From Rhodoblastus sp963804045 (lineage in GTDB: Bacteria; Pseudomonadota; Alphaproteobacteria; Rhizobiales; Beijerinckiaceae): a stretch of 64,000 nucleotides of DNA. Positions 1 to 8,887 of this stretch are shown here, piece by piece; the first letter of the stretch is position 1, and every line of letters begins with the position of its first letter. The position numbers were made by a program, and so were the translations under genes. A model generated the notes under the pieces. It made no database searches. It saw only the letters and a program-made list of their open reading frames with translations, and was not told where the DNA came from. Location: positions 62,001 through 126,000 of the forward strand of contig CAWDOR010000045.1 of assembly GCA_963804045.1 (NCBI GenBank), given 5' to 3'.

Positions 1-171
1 GGACAGCAGGCGCAGGGCGGCGGCGACACCCATGTCCATCTCAATGTTTCGGCCATGGATTCCGCGTCGGTGAAAAACTGGCTGGGCTCCAATTCGCGGC
101 AGATCATGAAAGCCATGACCCAGGCCGTGCGCAACGGCGATCATCTCGGCCTGCGTCGACTAGGGGTTTGA
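1..171 (+). CDS. Phage tail tape-measure protein, C-terminal end (partial)
   Basis: The window opens inside this gene; 56 codons remain before TGA at 169-171. The visible end reads HVHLNVSAMDSASVKNWLGS and then a short amphipathic tail. This resembles the extreme C-terminus of lambda-type and GTA-type tape-measure proteins, which set tail length. The next gene starts 3 bases later and encodes a distal tail protein, the usual order in these modules. The family call rests on a short segment plus position. Confidence 0.6.
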   Translation, partial: GQQAQGGGDTHVHLNVSAMDSASVKNWLGSNSRQIMKAMTQAVRNGDHLGLRRLGV

Positions 172-174
172 ACG

Positions 175-2655
175 ATGGCGCAGCTGTTCGGCGTCTGCCT
201 GTTGCCGGCGACCGGCGAATTCACCTATGACACATTGCCGGCGCAAGGCGAAAAGTCCACGGCTTCGTCTTTCTCGCCGATCAATTGCTACATGGCGCCG
301 GGCGGCGCCAAGACCGATTATTCCTATGCGCTGGATCAGCTCCAGGCCGCGCACCCGGAATGTCAGAGCGTAGCTCTGGTTTGCGCCTGGTTCGGCAATT
401 CAACAAACGCCGCAACCTGCCAAATCTATCCCTCGACCAATTACATCGGCGGCAAGTTCCAAACCTATGCGAGCGGCGCCTGGTCGGCGGCAAATTGGCA
501 AGTCTCCGGCCTGACGCAGACCTCGCCCGGCCTGATCCCGATCTCGACGCGCAATGGCGCCGCGACCTATGGCGGCACGCCCTCCGATCAAAGCGTCGTC
601 CGCTGCATCCGCGACCTCCGCGCACGCGGTTTTCGCGTCATTTTCTATCCCTTCATCCTGATGGACGCGACCGGAGAACCTTGGCGCGGCGAAATCTGCC
701 TAAGCAGCGATCTCAGCGCGACGACGACACAAACTGTCAACAGCTTCCTCGGCGCCGCGACGACCTCGCAATTCGCCCAGGACGACGTCAATCTCACCGT
801 CGCCTATTCCGGCTCTCCCTCGGATTTCAGTTATCGCCGTTTCATCCTGCATTACGCCAATCTCTGCGCGGTCGCCGGCGGCGTCGACCTTTTCCTGCTC
901 GGCTCGGAATTGCGCGGGCTGGAAGTCCTGCGCGGCCCGAACTGGACGCCGGCGGGAACCACAGACGCCAATGGCCATGCGCAATGGGACTATCCTTTCG
1001 TCGCCGGACTCACGCAGCTCGCCGCCGATGTGCGCGCCACATTCGACGCCGCCGGGCTCACGCGCGATATGACCCATTACAAGAACCTGATCGCCTATTC
1101 GCCCGACTGGTCGAGCTGGAACGGCTGGCAGCACCCCGGCGCCAACGGCCAATGGCCGCATCTCGACTCGCTATTCGCCTCGCCGAATGTGGATGTGGTC
1201 TCTTTCGACAATTATCTGCCGCTCTCCGACTGGACGCTCGGCGACGGCGGCCTCGACTGCCAGAACTGGAACACGCCTGCGCCGCAGAGCTGGCCTCCGT
1301 CGGCCGACACAATGAGCGGGCTTGGCCTTTCCGGCCAGCCGACGCTGCACAGCGCCGCCTATCTGAAAGCCAATATCGAGGGCGGCGAAGGCTTCAATTG
1401 GTTCTATAACGACAGTTCCAGCGGCGGCATGGGCCTCGATCCGCTGGGCACCGCCCAGCGCTGCACACTACCGCTCGGCGACCGCGTGACGCAAACCCGC
1501 CACGCCTTCTCCGCCAATCAGCAATTGCTGATGCGCAAGGGCTTGCGCTGGTGGTGGAACAATTCGCATCGCGCCGTCTATGACAATGGCGACGGAACCG
1601 GCTGGAGCCCCCATGGCCCAGCGACGGCCTGGACGCAGCAGTCCAAGCCGATCGTATTCGTCGAATATGGCTTCGCCACTGTCGATCGCTGCACCAATCA
1701 GCCCAATGTCTTCTATGATGTAAGGTCAAGCGAGAGCGCCACGCCCTTCTGGTCCTTGTGGACAGGTTCGGACGGCATGGGCTGGCTACCCCAGCGCGAC
1801 GACGTGCTCGCCGATCTCGCCCTGCAAGCCACGCACGATTATTGGAGCGCCAACAACCCGGTTTCGGCTTCAGGCGTTCCCATGATCTTCACGCCGTTCT
1901 GCTGCGCCTGGAACTGGGACGCGCGTCCTTTCCCAGTGTTTCCGCTCGACTCCAATGTCTGGGGCGACGGCGGCGACTGGGCGAACGGCACATGGATCGG
2001 CGGCAAGGGCCCCGCGGTTGCGCCGCCGGCGCCGGACGCGCCGCCCGGCGTCGGAGCCTATGTCGCTTTTCCGACTCTGATCGGCCAGGGGTGGAGCGTC
2101 AAATACCGGCCGCATTTCCTCACCAGCGTTCACACCTATGTCTCCGGCCGCGAATTGCGCGCCGCCCGTCGCCTCAATCCGCTCTATGACATCGAGCTGA
2201 ATTTCGACCTGCTGCGCGGCGACGCGGCTTTCGCCGAATTTCAAACCGTCATCGCCTTCATCGCCTCGCACGCCGGGCAGGCGCAACCCTTCCTGTTCGC
2301 GCCGCCGGATTCGCTCGGTCAATACGTTGGCGCGCCGGTCGGGATTGGCGACGGCGCGACGACCAGTTTTGTCCTGACGCGCGAGATCGGCGGCTATGGC
2401 GAAAACGTCCAGGCGCTCCTCGGCGCGCCAACCGTCTATCTCAACGGCGTAGCTCTGTCGCCATCCAGCTATGCCCTGTCGATCCTGCCGGCGACGGTGA
2501 CTTTTGCAACGGCGCCGGCCGCGGGCGCAATCATAACCGCGGATTTTTCCGCCGCCCATCTCGCCCGGCTCAGTGACGACGACGCCGATTTGGAGCAATT
2601 CATGGCGGATTTCTGGGACCTGAAAAGCCTCAAACTCGAAACGGTGCGCCAGTGA
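175..2655 (+). CDS. GTA-type TIM-barrel tail protein fused to a DUF2460 domain
   Basis: An 826-aa protein. Residues about 50-620 resemble the glycosidase-like TIM-barrel domain of gene-transfer-agent tail proteins: the segments SVALVCAWFGNS, VVRCIRDLRARGFRVIFYPF and VVSFDNYLPLSDWT look like barrel strands. Residues about 635-826 form a complete DUF2460 (distal tail) domain, from GAYVAFPTLIGQGWSVKYRP to FWDLKSLKLETVRQ. The next gene encodes a second, free-standing DUF2460 protein whose start overlaps this stop. In Rhodobacter GTA the TIM barrel is part of gp15, not joined to DUF2460, so the domain order here is unusual. Likely role: baseplate or distal tail component, possibly acting on host surface glycans. 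Catalytic residues were not assigned. Confidence 0.8.
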   Translation: MAQLFGVCLLPATGEFTYDTLPAQGEKSTASSFSPINCYMAPGGAKTDYSYALDQLQAAHPECQSVALVCAWFGNSTNAATCQIYPSTNYIGGKFQTYASGAWSAANWQVSGLTQTSPGLIPISTRNGAATYGGTPSDQSVVRCIRDLRARGFRVIFYPFILMDATGEPWRGEICLSSDLSATTTQTVNSFLGAATTSQFAQDDVNLTVAYSGSPSDFSYRRFILHYANLCAVAGGVDLFLLGSELRGLEVLRGPNWTPAGTTDANGHAQWDYPFVAGLTQLAADVRATFDAAGLTRDMTHYKNLIAYSPDWSSWNGWQHPGANGQWPHLDSLFASPNVDVVSFDNYLPLSDWTLGDGGLDCQNWNTPAPQSWPPSADTMSGLGLSGQPTLHSAAYLKANIEGGEGFNWFYNDSSSGGMGLDPLGTAQRCTLPLGDRVTQTRHAFSANQQLLMRKGLRWWWNNSHRAVYDNGDGTGWSPHGPATAWTQQSKPIVFVEYGFATVDRCTNQPNVFYDVRSSESATPFWSLWTGSDGMGWLPQRDDVLADLALQATHDYWSANNPVSASGVPMIFTPFCCAWNWDARPFPVFPLDSNVWGDGGDWANGTWIGGKGPAVAPPAPDAPPGVGAYVAFPTLIGQGWSVKYRPHFLTSVHTYVSGRELRAARRLNPLYDIELNFDLLRGDAAFAEFQTVIAFIASHAGQAQPFLFAPPDSLGQYVGAPVGIGDGATTSFVLTREIGGYGENVQALLGAPTVYLNGVALSPSSYALSILPATVTFATAPAAGAIITADFSAAHLARLSDDDADLEQFMADFWDLKSLKLETVRQ

Positions 2656-3254
2656 CTCTCGCTACTTTTCCGACCCTTCCCGGCCAGGGATGGAGCATCA
2701 AGAAGACCCCGTGTTTCTCCACCCGCGTCGCCTCCCATTCCTCGGGCCGCGAGGTGCGCTCGCCGCTTTACGCCCATGCGCTCTACGCTTTCGAACTGAC
2801 TTTCGACGCTCTGGATTCCTCCGGCGTCAACGTCGGCCTGCAAGCCCAGTCGCTGCAGAGCCTGATGGGCTTCTGGATGTCTTGCAACGGACAGCTCGAA
2901 ACGTTTCTCTACGTCGATCCCACCGACAACACGGCCACCGCCCAGACCATCGCAACGGGCGACGGCGCAACCACAAATTTCGTGCTTGGCCGCGCCATCG
3001 GCGGCTATTACGAGCCGGTCAGCTATGTCACCACAATCGCCAGCGTCACCGTCGCCGACGTCGCGACGACGGCCTATACGCTTACCGCGCCCAACATCAT
3101 CGTCTTCGCCGCGGCGCCTGCGAACGGCGCCCCCATTTCAGCGACCTTCTCCTACGGCTTCCAATGCCGATTCCTCAACGACGACGCTGAATTCGAAAAC
3201 TTCATGTCGGGTCTGTGGAAGATCGCCAGTCTGAAATTCCGTCAGGTGCGCTGA
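2652..3254 (+). CDS. Phage distal tail protein, DUF2460 family (RcGTA gp12-like)
   Basis: A 200-aa protein starting at GTG in a GTGA overlap with the previous stop, so the two are probably translationally coupled. It has the family layout: N-terminal FPTLPGQGWSIKKTPCFSTR, central GDGATTNFVLGRAIGGYYEP, and C-terminal FMSGLWKIASLKFRQVR. It is similar along its length to the C-terminal third of the preceding protein, so the two DUF2460 copies are paralogues. In RcGTA this family forms the distal tail ring between tail tube and hub. Its order (tape measure, distal tail, hub, peptidase, tail tip) matches RcGTA gp11-gp15. Confidence 0.85.
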   Translation: MTLATFPTLPGQGWSIKKTPCFSTRVASHSSGREVRSPLYAHALYAFELTFDALDSSGVNVGLQAQSLQSLMGFWMSCNGQLETFLYVDPTDNTATAQTIATGDGATTNFVLGRAIGGYYEPVSYVTTIASVTVADVATTAYTLTAPNIIVFAAAPANGAPISATFSYGFQCRFLNDDAEFENFMSGLWKIASLKFRQVR

Positions 3255-4164
3255 ATGAAATCCGCTCCCGCCGCGCTCATCTCTTACCTGAACGCCCTGC
3301 GTCCAACCTTGGACGCGCCGCTGCTCGCCGCCGAATGTTTCACCATCTGGCTGGCGACGGGAACCGTATTGACCTACACCGATCTCGACATTCCCGTATC
3401 GCTGAACGGCTTCACCTACCTCGCCAATTCCGTGTTGATCTCGGGCCTGAAATATCGCGCCAGCTGCGGCGTCAATGTCGATAGCCAACAGGTCACGCTT
3501 TTCGCCCGAACAACCGACACAATCGGCGGCATCCCCTTCCTCCAGGCGGTGCAGCAGGGCGTTCTCGACGGCGCGGAAATCCAGCGCGAGAAAGTTTTCT
3601 TCAGCAATTGGAGCGCGCCGGTCGGCTCGGTCATCCTGTTCAAGGGCCGCGTGGCGCAGATCGACGCCATCGGCCGCACCAGCGCCCAGATCACGGTCGC
3701 CTCCGATCTGGTGCTGCTCGACATGGACATGCCGCGCAACGTCTATCAGGCCGACTGCCAGCATGTGCTGTTTGACAATCAATGCGGCCTGGCCGCGGGA
3801 ACCTATTCCACCGCCGGAACGGTCGGCGCCGGTTCGAACTCAGAGCGTGATCGAATGGAGCGCTGCGACCACCGATTATCAGCAAGGCACGATTGCCTTC
3901 ACTTCCGGCGCCAATACCGGTGTCGACGCAACGATCAAGACCGTTAGCAATGGCGCGTTGATCCTGGCCTATCCGCTGCCTAACGCGCCCGCGACGGGCG
4001 ACACGTTCGTCGCTGCTTATGGCTGCGACCGCACCATGAGCACGTGCCAGAGCCGCTTCAATAACCTGAGCCAGTTCCGCGGCTTCCCCTTCGTGCCGCC
4101 GCCGCAGATCATGACCGGCCCACTGTCCTCGGTCGCGTCCGGAAGCGCCAAGGGCGGCAAGTAG
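3255..4164 (+). pseudogene. Phage tail hub protein, DUF2163 family (RcGTA gp13-like), frameshifted
   Basis: The first frame starts at ATG 3255 and reads as a DUF2163 N-terminal domain through VYQADCQHVLFDNQCGLAAG. It then leaves the family at about residue 194. The C-terminal domain continues one frame over (TDYQQGTIAFTSGANTGVDA to RGFPFVPPPQIMTGP) and ends at TAG 4162-4164. The frames join near 3838-3845. Dropping one base there, for example the T of AACTCAG, gives a continuous protein of about 302 aa, a normal gp13-like length. Conserved cysteines lie on both sides, so both halves still look constrained. This fits a recent mutation or a base-calling error better than old decay. Confidence 0.8.
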
Positions 4165-4168
4165 GAGC

Positions 4169-4651
4169 TTGGTCGATGAACCAATCGATCAGCGCGCGGA
4201 AGAGGCGGCGCAACGCGCCGCCGTGGTCGCCGAGGCGCGCAAATGGATGCTCACGCCCTACCGCCATTGCGCCGACATTCGCGGCGTCGGCGTCGACTGC
4301 GGCATGTTGATCGTCCGCGTTTTCGTCGATCTCGGCCTGACGCCGCCTTTCGATCCCCGCCCCTATGATCCCGACTGGATGATCCATCGCGACGACGAAA
4401 AATATCTCGGCTTTTTCACGCGGCGCTGCGCGCCGGTCAGACAGCCTCAGCCGGGAGATATCGTTCTGTTCCGCTACGGCCGCAGCTATTCCCACGGCGG
4501 AATTGTCACGCAAAGCGATCCGATCGCGCTCATCCACGCTTATCACGACGCGGGCTGCGTCATTGAGGAACATTTGACGCGGAACCCCGCCTTGACCGAT
4601 CCCCGGCGCAAGCTCGCCTATTTCTCGATCTGGGCCGGAACCAAGAACTGA
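4169..4651 (+). CDS. Phage NlpC/P60-family tail peptidase (RcGTA gp14-like)
   Basis: Up to 160 aa. The cysteine peptidase motif is clear: catalytic Cys in GVDCGMLIV, His in SHGGIVTQSD, and a following IHAYHD segment. Family members cleave peptidoglycan stem peptides and help the tail cross the wall. The start is uncertain. TTG 4169 lies only 2 bases after a GGAG, and GTG 4223 (VVAEARKWMLTPYRH) fits the usual family N-terminus better. It follows the DUF2163 gene and precedes the tail tip gene, as in RcGTA. Confidence 0.85.
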   Translation: MVDEPIDQRAEEAAQRAAVVAEARKWMLTPYRHCADIRGVGVDCGMLIVRVFVDLGLTPPFDPRPYDPDWMIHRDDEKYLGFFTRRCAPVRQPQPGDIVLFRYGRSYSHGGIVTQSDPIALIHAYHDAGCVIEEHLTRNPALTDPRRKLAYFSIWAGTKN

Positions 4652-4661
4652 AGGCGAAAAA

Positions 4662-6788
4662 ATGGGTTTTCTCGGCGCTGGGAACGTCAACACCCAGATC
4701 ACCAAATATTCCGGCCTGCAGGTGCAGACCACATCGAGCTGCGTGCCGGTGCCAATTGTCTATGGCTGCAATGTTCTGGCGCCGAACTGTTTCTGGTACG
4801 CCAATTTCAATGCCAGCCCGCAATATGCCGGCGCCAAGGGCGGCGGAAAGGGCGGTGGCAAGAGCGGCTCGCCAGACAGCTATAATTATTCCTGCTCGAT
4901 CATGATGGGCGTCAGCGAAGGCCCGATCAGCGGCATAGGCCAGATTTGGCAGACCTCCAACACCACGACCACGCTGATCGATCTCGCCCTCAGCCTGTTC
5001 GAGGGAACCTCGCCGCAGACGGTCTGGTCCTATCTTGAATCCGCGTTTCCCGCACAAGCGCTGACCTATCCGGGCGTCGCCTATGTCGCCAGCCCCAATT
5101 ACAATCTCGGCTCATCGGCCAGTGTCGGCGACAATAATTTCGAAATACAGGGCATTCTCTACGGCACTGGGGTCAACGGACTTGATGCCGATCCGGCGCA
5201 AGTGATTTCCGACTTTCTCACCAATCCGCAGTATGGCGTCGGCTTTCCCGCAGCCTCGATCGATGCGACCTCGCTCTACGCCAATTCTGGCAACTCGTCC
5301 TACCAGACCTATTGCTGGGCCAATTATCTCGCCATCAGCCCGGCGCTCAACATGCAGGAAACGGCCTCCTCAATCCTGTCGCGTTGGCTGCAGTTGACCA
5401 ATTCGACCGCGGTTTGGTCGGCCGGACTTTTGAAGATCATTCCCTACGGAGACAGCTCCGTCTCCGGCGGTTCCGCCACGTCGCAAAAAAACTGGACGCC
5501 AAATCTGACGCCGATCTACGATCTGACCGACGAAGATTTTCTTCACGTGGAAGGCGAGGATCCCGTCAAGATCACCCGGTCCGACCCCTATTCCGCCTAT
5601 AATCAACAAGCCATCGAAATTCAGGCGCGCGCCGACGCCTACAATACAGGGCCGATTGTCGCCTTCGACCAGGCAGCCATCAATCGTTTTGGTCGACGCA
5701 TTGGCTCGACCATCACCGCGCATGAAATTACCGACCTGACGGTGGCTCAGACTTCCGCGCAATTGATCCTGCAGCGCGGCCTTTACATCCGCAACACTTA
5801 CAGTTTCAAACTGTCGATGGAGTTCTGCCTGCTTGACCCAATGGATCTGATCACGCTGACTGATCCGGCTCTGGGGCTCAACAAAACTGTGGTGCGCATC
5901 GTCGAAATCGAGGAAGATTCCGAAGGCGCCCTGACGGTGACGGCGGAGGAATTTCCGCAAGGCGTCGCAACGGCGACGCAATATCCGACCCAGCCCAAAT
6001 CCAACGGCGCGCCCAACGCCAATGTCGCGGCGCAGCCGGTCAATGTGCCGCTGATCATCGAGCCGCCGCCGAGCTTCACCGGCAACGTCGCTCAAATCTG
6101 GATCGGCGCCAGCGGCCAGAACGGCGATCCCAATTGGGGCGGCTGCATTGTCTGGGCGTCGCTCGACGGAACATCCTATTCGCAGATCGCGCGTCTCTCT
6201 GCGCCCGCCAAACAGGGCGTTCTGCTTTCGGCCTTGCCGGCCTTTTCGGGAGCGAGTCCCGACGCGACCGACACGCTGAGCGTCAATCTGACGCGAAGTG
6301 GCGGCGACCTGACCTCGACCTCGGCGTCCGCAGCCGCCGCCGCCGTAACGCTTTGCTATGTGGATGGCGAATATATCAGCTATACGACGGCAACCCTGAC
6401 CGCCGCCGATCAATACAGCCTCACGGGCCTCTATCGCGGTCTCGGCTCCTCCTCGGCAAATACGCACGCCGCGGGAAGCGTTTTCTGCCGGCTCGATTCC
6501 GCGATCCTGCCTTATGACGTCTCCACCGCGCAGATTGGTCAGACTGTCTATCTAAAATTCCAAAGCTACAATATTTTCGGCGGGGGCGTTGAAGAGCTCT
6601 CCACCTGCGTCGCCTATACGCACACGTTCCAGGGTCTCGGCGCCATTGGCCCGGTCGCGGCGACTTTGGCGCTCGGCATTCCCATGGAATTTGGTCTGGT
6701 CAATCAGCCCGTGTCGGAAAGCGACGATTTCGGCAATCTGTCCTCGCCGATCACCACGATCATCGATCTTGGAACCTTGTCCAGCTGA
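4662..6788 (+). CDS. Phage tail tip / host-specificity protein (RcGTA gp15-like, no TIM barrel)
   Basis: A 708-aa protein with ATG after a purine-rich leader. The N-terminus (MGFLGAGNVNTQITKYSGLQ) and central part (DPAQVISDFLTNPQYGVGFP, followed by the SAGLLKIIPYGD region) match the tail-3/central tail hub family. The C-terminal portion has a fibronectin-like or carbohydrate-binding appearance (WIGASGQNGDPNWGGCIVW; YSLTGLYRGLGSSSANTHAA). In RcGTA this protein also carries the TIM barrel. Here that domain is absent and is found in the gene at 175-2655. Role: central hub and tip contacting the host cell. Confidence 0.85.
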   Translation: MGFLGAGNVNTQITKYSGLQVQTTSSCVPVPIVYGCNVLAPNCFWYANFNASPQYAGAKGGGKGGGKSGSPDSYNYSCSIMMGVSEGPISGIGQIWQTSNTTTTLIDLALSLFEGTSPQTVWSYLESAFPAQALTYPGVAYVASPNYNLGSSASVGDNNFEIQGILYGTGVNGLDADPAQVISDFLTNPQYGVGFPAASIDATSLYANSGNSSYQTYCWANYLAISPALNMQETASSILSRWLQLTNSTAVWSAGLLKIIPYGDSSVSGGSATSQKNWTPNLTPIYDLTDEDFLHVEGEDPVKITRSDPYSAYNQQAIEIQARADAYNTGPIVAFDQAAINRFGRRIGSTITAHEITDLTVAQTSAQLILQRGLYIRNTYSFKLSMEFCLLDPMDLITLTDPALGLNKTVVRIVEIEEDSEGALTVTAEEFPQGVATATQYPTQPKSNGAPNANVAAQPVNVPLIIEPPPSFTGNVAQIWIGASGQNGDPNWGGCIVWASLDGTSYSQIARLSAPAKQGVLLSALPAFSGASPDATDTLSVNLTRSGGDLTSTSASAAAAAVTLCYVDGEYISYTTATLTAADQYSLTGLYRGLGSSSANTHAAGSVFCRLDSAILPYDVSTAQIGQTVYLKFQSYNIFGGGVEELSTCVAYTHTFQGLGAIGPVAATLALGIPMEFGLVNQPVSESDDFGNLSSPITTIIDLGTLSS

Positions 6789-6830
6789 TCGCCACTCTCT
6801 CCCTCCATCGCCATTCCCTGAGGACTAAGC

Positions 6831-8399
6831 ATGTCCGTTCAATTGAAACGCCGGCGCGACACGGCTGCGAATGTCGCGGCCTATACCGGCGTGCAAGGCG
6901 AGTTGATCGTCGACCTGACCAATAACCGCGTCACCGTTCACGACGGCGTCACGCCGGGCGGCTGGCCGGCGGCAAAACTTTCGGAAGTCAACACCAGCAC
7001 GCGCACGTCAGTTTCCGACGCCAATTATTCCGTACTCACAAGCGATCGCACCATCGCCTATACCGCGATCACTGCGGCGCGAGCGATCTCCCTGCCGACA
7101 GCCTCCGCCTACCCGACCGGCGTTTCGCTGTGCGTCATGGACGAAAGCGGCAATGCATCCACGACAGCAACCATCACGCTAAGCGCCGATGGCTCCGACT
7201 TGATCAATGGCGCGAGCAGCACGGTCATTTCCTCGGCTTATGGCTTTGTCGTGTTGCAGAGCAATGGCGCCGCGAGCCCCAATGGCAAATGGACAATTGT
7301 TGATCAGGCGCTTTCCGGTGTCCCCGAGCTTGGCGTCGGGACCGCCGCCGATCCGAACAATCCGCTTTCCGTCTACGGCGCGTCCGCCCTATTCAACGGC
7401 GCCAATTTCAACATTTCCGTCAACAAATCCTCGGCGTCCAATACCGCTTCGATCATATTCGAGGATGGCTTTTCTGGACGCGCGCAAGTCGGCTTGACCG
7501 GCGACGACAACCTTCACTTCCGAACTTCCGCCAACGGCTCCAACTGGACCGACGCGCTGATCATCAACAGCGCCACCGGCCAGGCGAGCTTCCCGCAAGG
7601 CCTGTCGTCAGGCGCCCCAATCAGCTTCCGCAACCGCCTGCGCAACGCCAGCTTTACGATCAATCAACGCGCTGTTTCCGGCACGGTGACGTTGGCCGCC
7701 GCCGCCTATGGCCACGACGGAGTGAAAGCCGGAGCGAGCGGCGCGACCTATATTTTCGCGACTTCCGGGGTCGACATGATCCTGACGATCACTGCCGGCT
7801 CCCTGATCCTACCAATTGAACCCGCATTGATCGAAGGCGGCGCCTACGTGCTTTCGCAGGCCGGGACCGCCCAGGCCCGCGTTTGGCAGGGAACTGGTTC
7901 GTCTGGCTCGGGCTCTTACACGAGTGGGACTCAGACGATCACAGGCCTGGCGGCGGCAACACAAACCAATGTCGAATTTTCGGCCGGAACAATTCTTCGT
8001 CCACAAATCGAGCCCGGAACGGTCGCGACGGTTTTCGAACGTCGCCCGCTAAGCGTCGAACTTTTGCTTTGCCAGAGATATTATCAAAAATCCATGGGGA
8101 CGAGCACTGCGCCCGGTTCGGCCATCGTCTCTGGGCTAGGTGGCCTCTACAGCACGGGGGCGGCCTCATATCCGGGAACCTCCGCGATGTTTCAGGGTCG
8201 GATGAGGGCCAGCCCCACGGTCGTTCTCTACGACAATGCCGGGAACGCTGGAAAAGTTTCTTATTGGAACGGGACAGCCTGGGCCAATGGCGCGGTCGCG
8301 CTCCTCGTCGTCTGTTCCGACGCCGCATTCTGGTGGTCGATCTCCGGTGTGACGACAACATCCGCCAATTGCGACTACACCGCTTCAGCGGAGATTTGA
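6831..8399 (+). CDS. Phage tail fibre protein with Mtd-like N-terminal domain
   Basis: A 522-aa protein starting at ATG 6831. The N-terminal 50 residues (RRRDTAANVAAYTGVQGELI, then NNRVTVHDGVTPGGWPAAKL) look like the trimerising N-terminal domain of tropism-determinant and fibre proteins. The middle is low-complexity beta-rich sequence. The C-terminus has the phage signature PQIEPGTVATVFERRPLSVE with LLCQRYYQK, common in siphovirus fibres, then a probable receptor-binding tip. It is the first gene of the fibre section. Confidence 0.75.
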   Translation: MSVQLKRRRDTAANVAAYTGVQGELIVDLTNNRVTVHDGVTPGGWPAAKLSEVNTSTRTSVSDANYSVLTSDRTIAYTAITAARAISLPTASAYPTGVSLCVMDESGNASTTATITLSADGSDLINGASSTVISSAYGFVVLQSNGAASPNGKWTIVDQALSGVPELGVGTAADPNNPLSVYGASALFNGANFNISVNKSSASNTASIIFEDGFSGRAQVGLTGDDNLHFRTSANGSNWTDALIINSATGQASFPQGLSSGAPISFRNRLRNASFTINQRAVSGTVTLAAAAYGHDGVKAGASGATYIFATSGVDMILTITAGSLILPIEPALIEGGAYVLSQAGTAQARVWQGTGSSGSGSYTSGTQTITGLAAATQTNVEFSAGTILRPQIEPGTVATVFERRPLSVELLLCQRYYQKSMGTSTAPGSAIVSGLGGLYSTGAASYPGTSAMFQGRMRASPTVVLYDNAGNAGKVSYWNGTAWANGAVALLVVCSDAAFWWSISGVTTTSANCDYTASAEI

Positions 8400-8401
8400 T
8401 C

Positions 8402-8842
8402 ATGACCTATACGCTCATATCGGGCTTCGCTGGGGTAGTCCGCGACGCGGACAGAGCGACAATCCCCGACGATCCAAACAATATCGATTGGCAGGCTTAC
8501 CTTACTTGGCTTTCCGTCGGCAACAAACCAACGCCCGCACCAAACGCCCCTGTCGGAGTTCCGGTCGAGATTACGCGCCGTCAGTTTTTCCAGGCTGCAG
8601 CACAGCAAGGCCTTATACCTCAGTCTGCCGCCCTGGCGCTGCTCGCGACCGGAACGATCCCAGCCTCGTTAACGGCGGCGATTTTTTCGCTGCCTGAGTC
8701 GGAACAATTTGCCGCGCAAATGGCGATCCTTGGAGACCCGATTTTTTCGCGCGCCGATCCTTTCATTGCCGCTCTCGGCGCGGCCATGGGACAGACCTCG
8801 TCGCAAATCGACGCACTGTTCACACTTGCCGCCACGCTTTGA
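8402..8842 (+). CDS. Small phage protein, possible tail-fibre assembly/accessory protein
   Basis: A 146-aa protein; ATG 8402 sits 2 bases after the fibre stop. The N-terminal half contains DPNNIDWQAYLTWLSVGNKP, a motif seen in many short proteins downstream of tail fibres. The C-terminal half is helical (ITRRQFFQAAAQQGLIPQSA) and resembles a small module often attached to phage tail proteins. No enzyme motif. The chaperone or assembly role is inferred from position only. Confidence 0.55.
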   Translation: MTYTLISGFAGVVRDADRATIPDDPNNIDWQAYLTWLSVGNKPTPAPNAPVGVPVEITRRQFFQAAAQQGLIPQSAALALLATGTIPASLTAAIFSLPESEQFAAQMAILGDPIFSRADPFIAALGAAMGQTSSQIDALFTLAATL

Positions 8843-8887
8843 AACCTCTCGCAAATCGAGCGGCGACAATAGAATTCGGAGTCTCTC

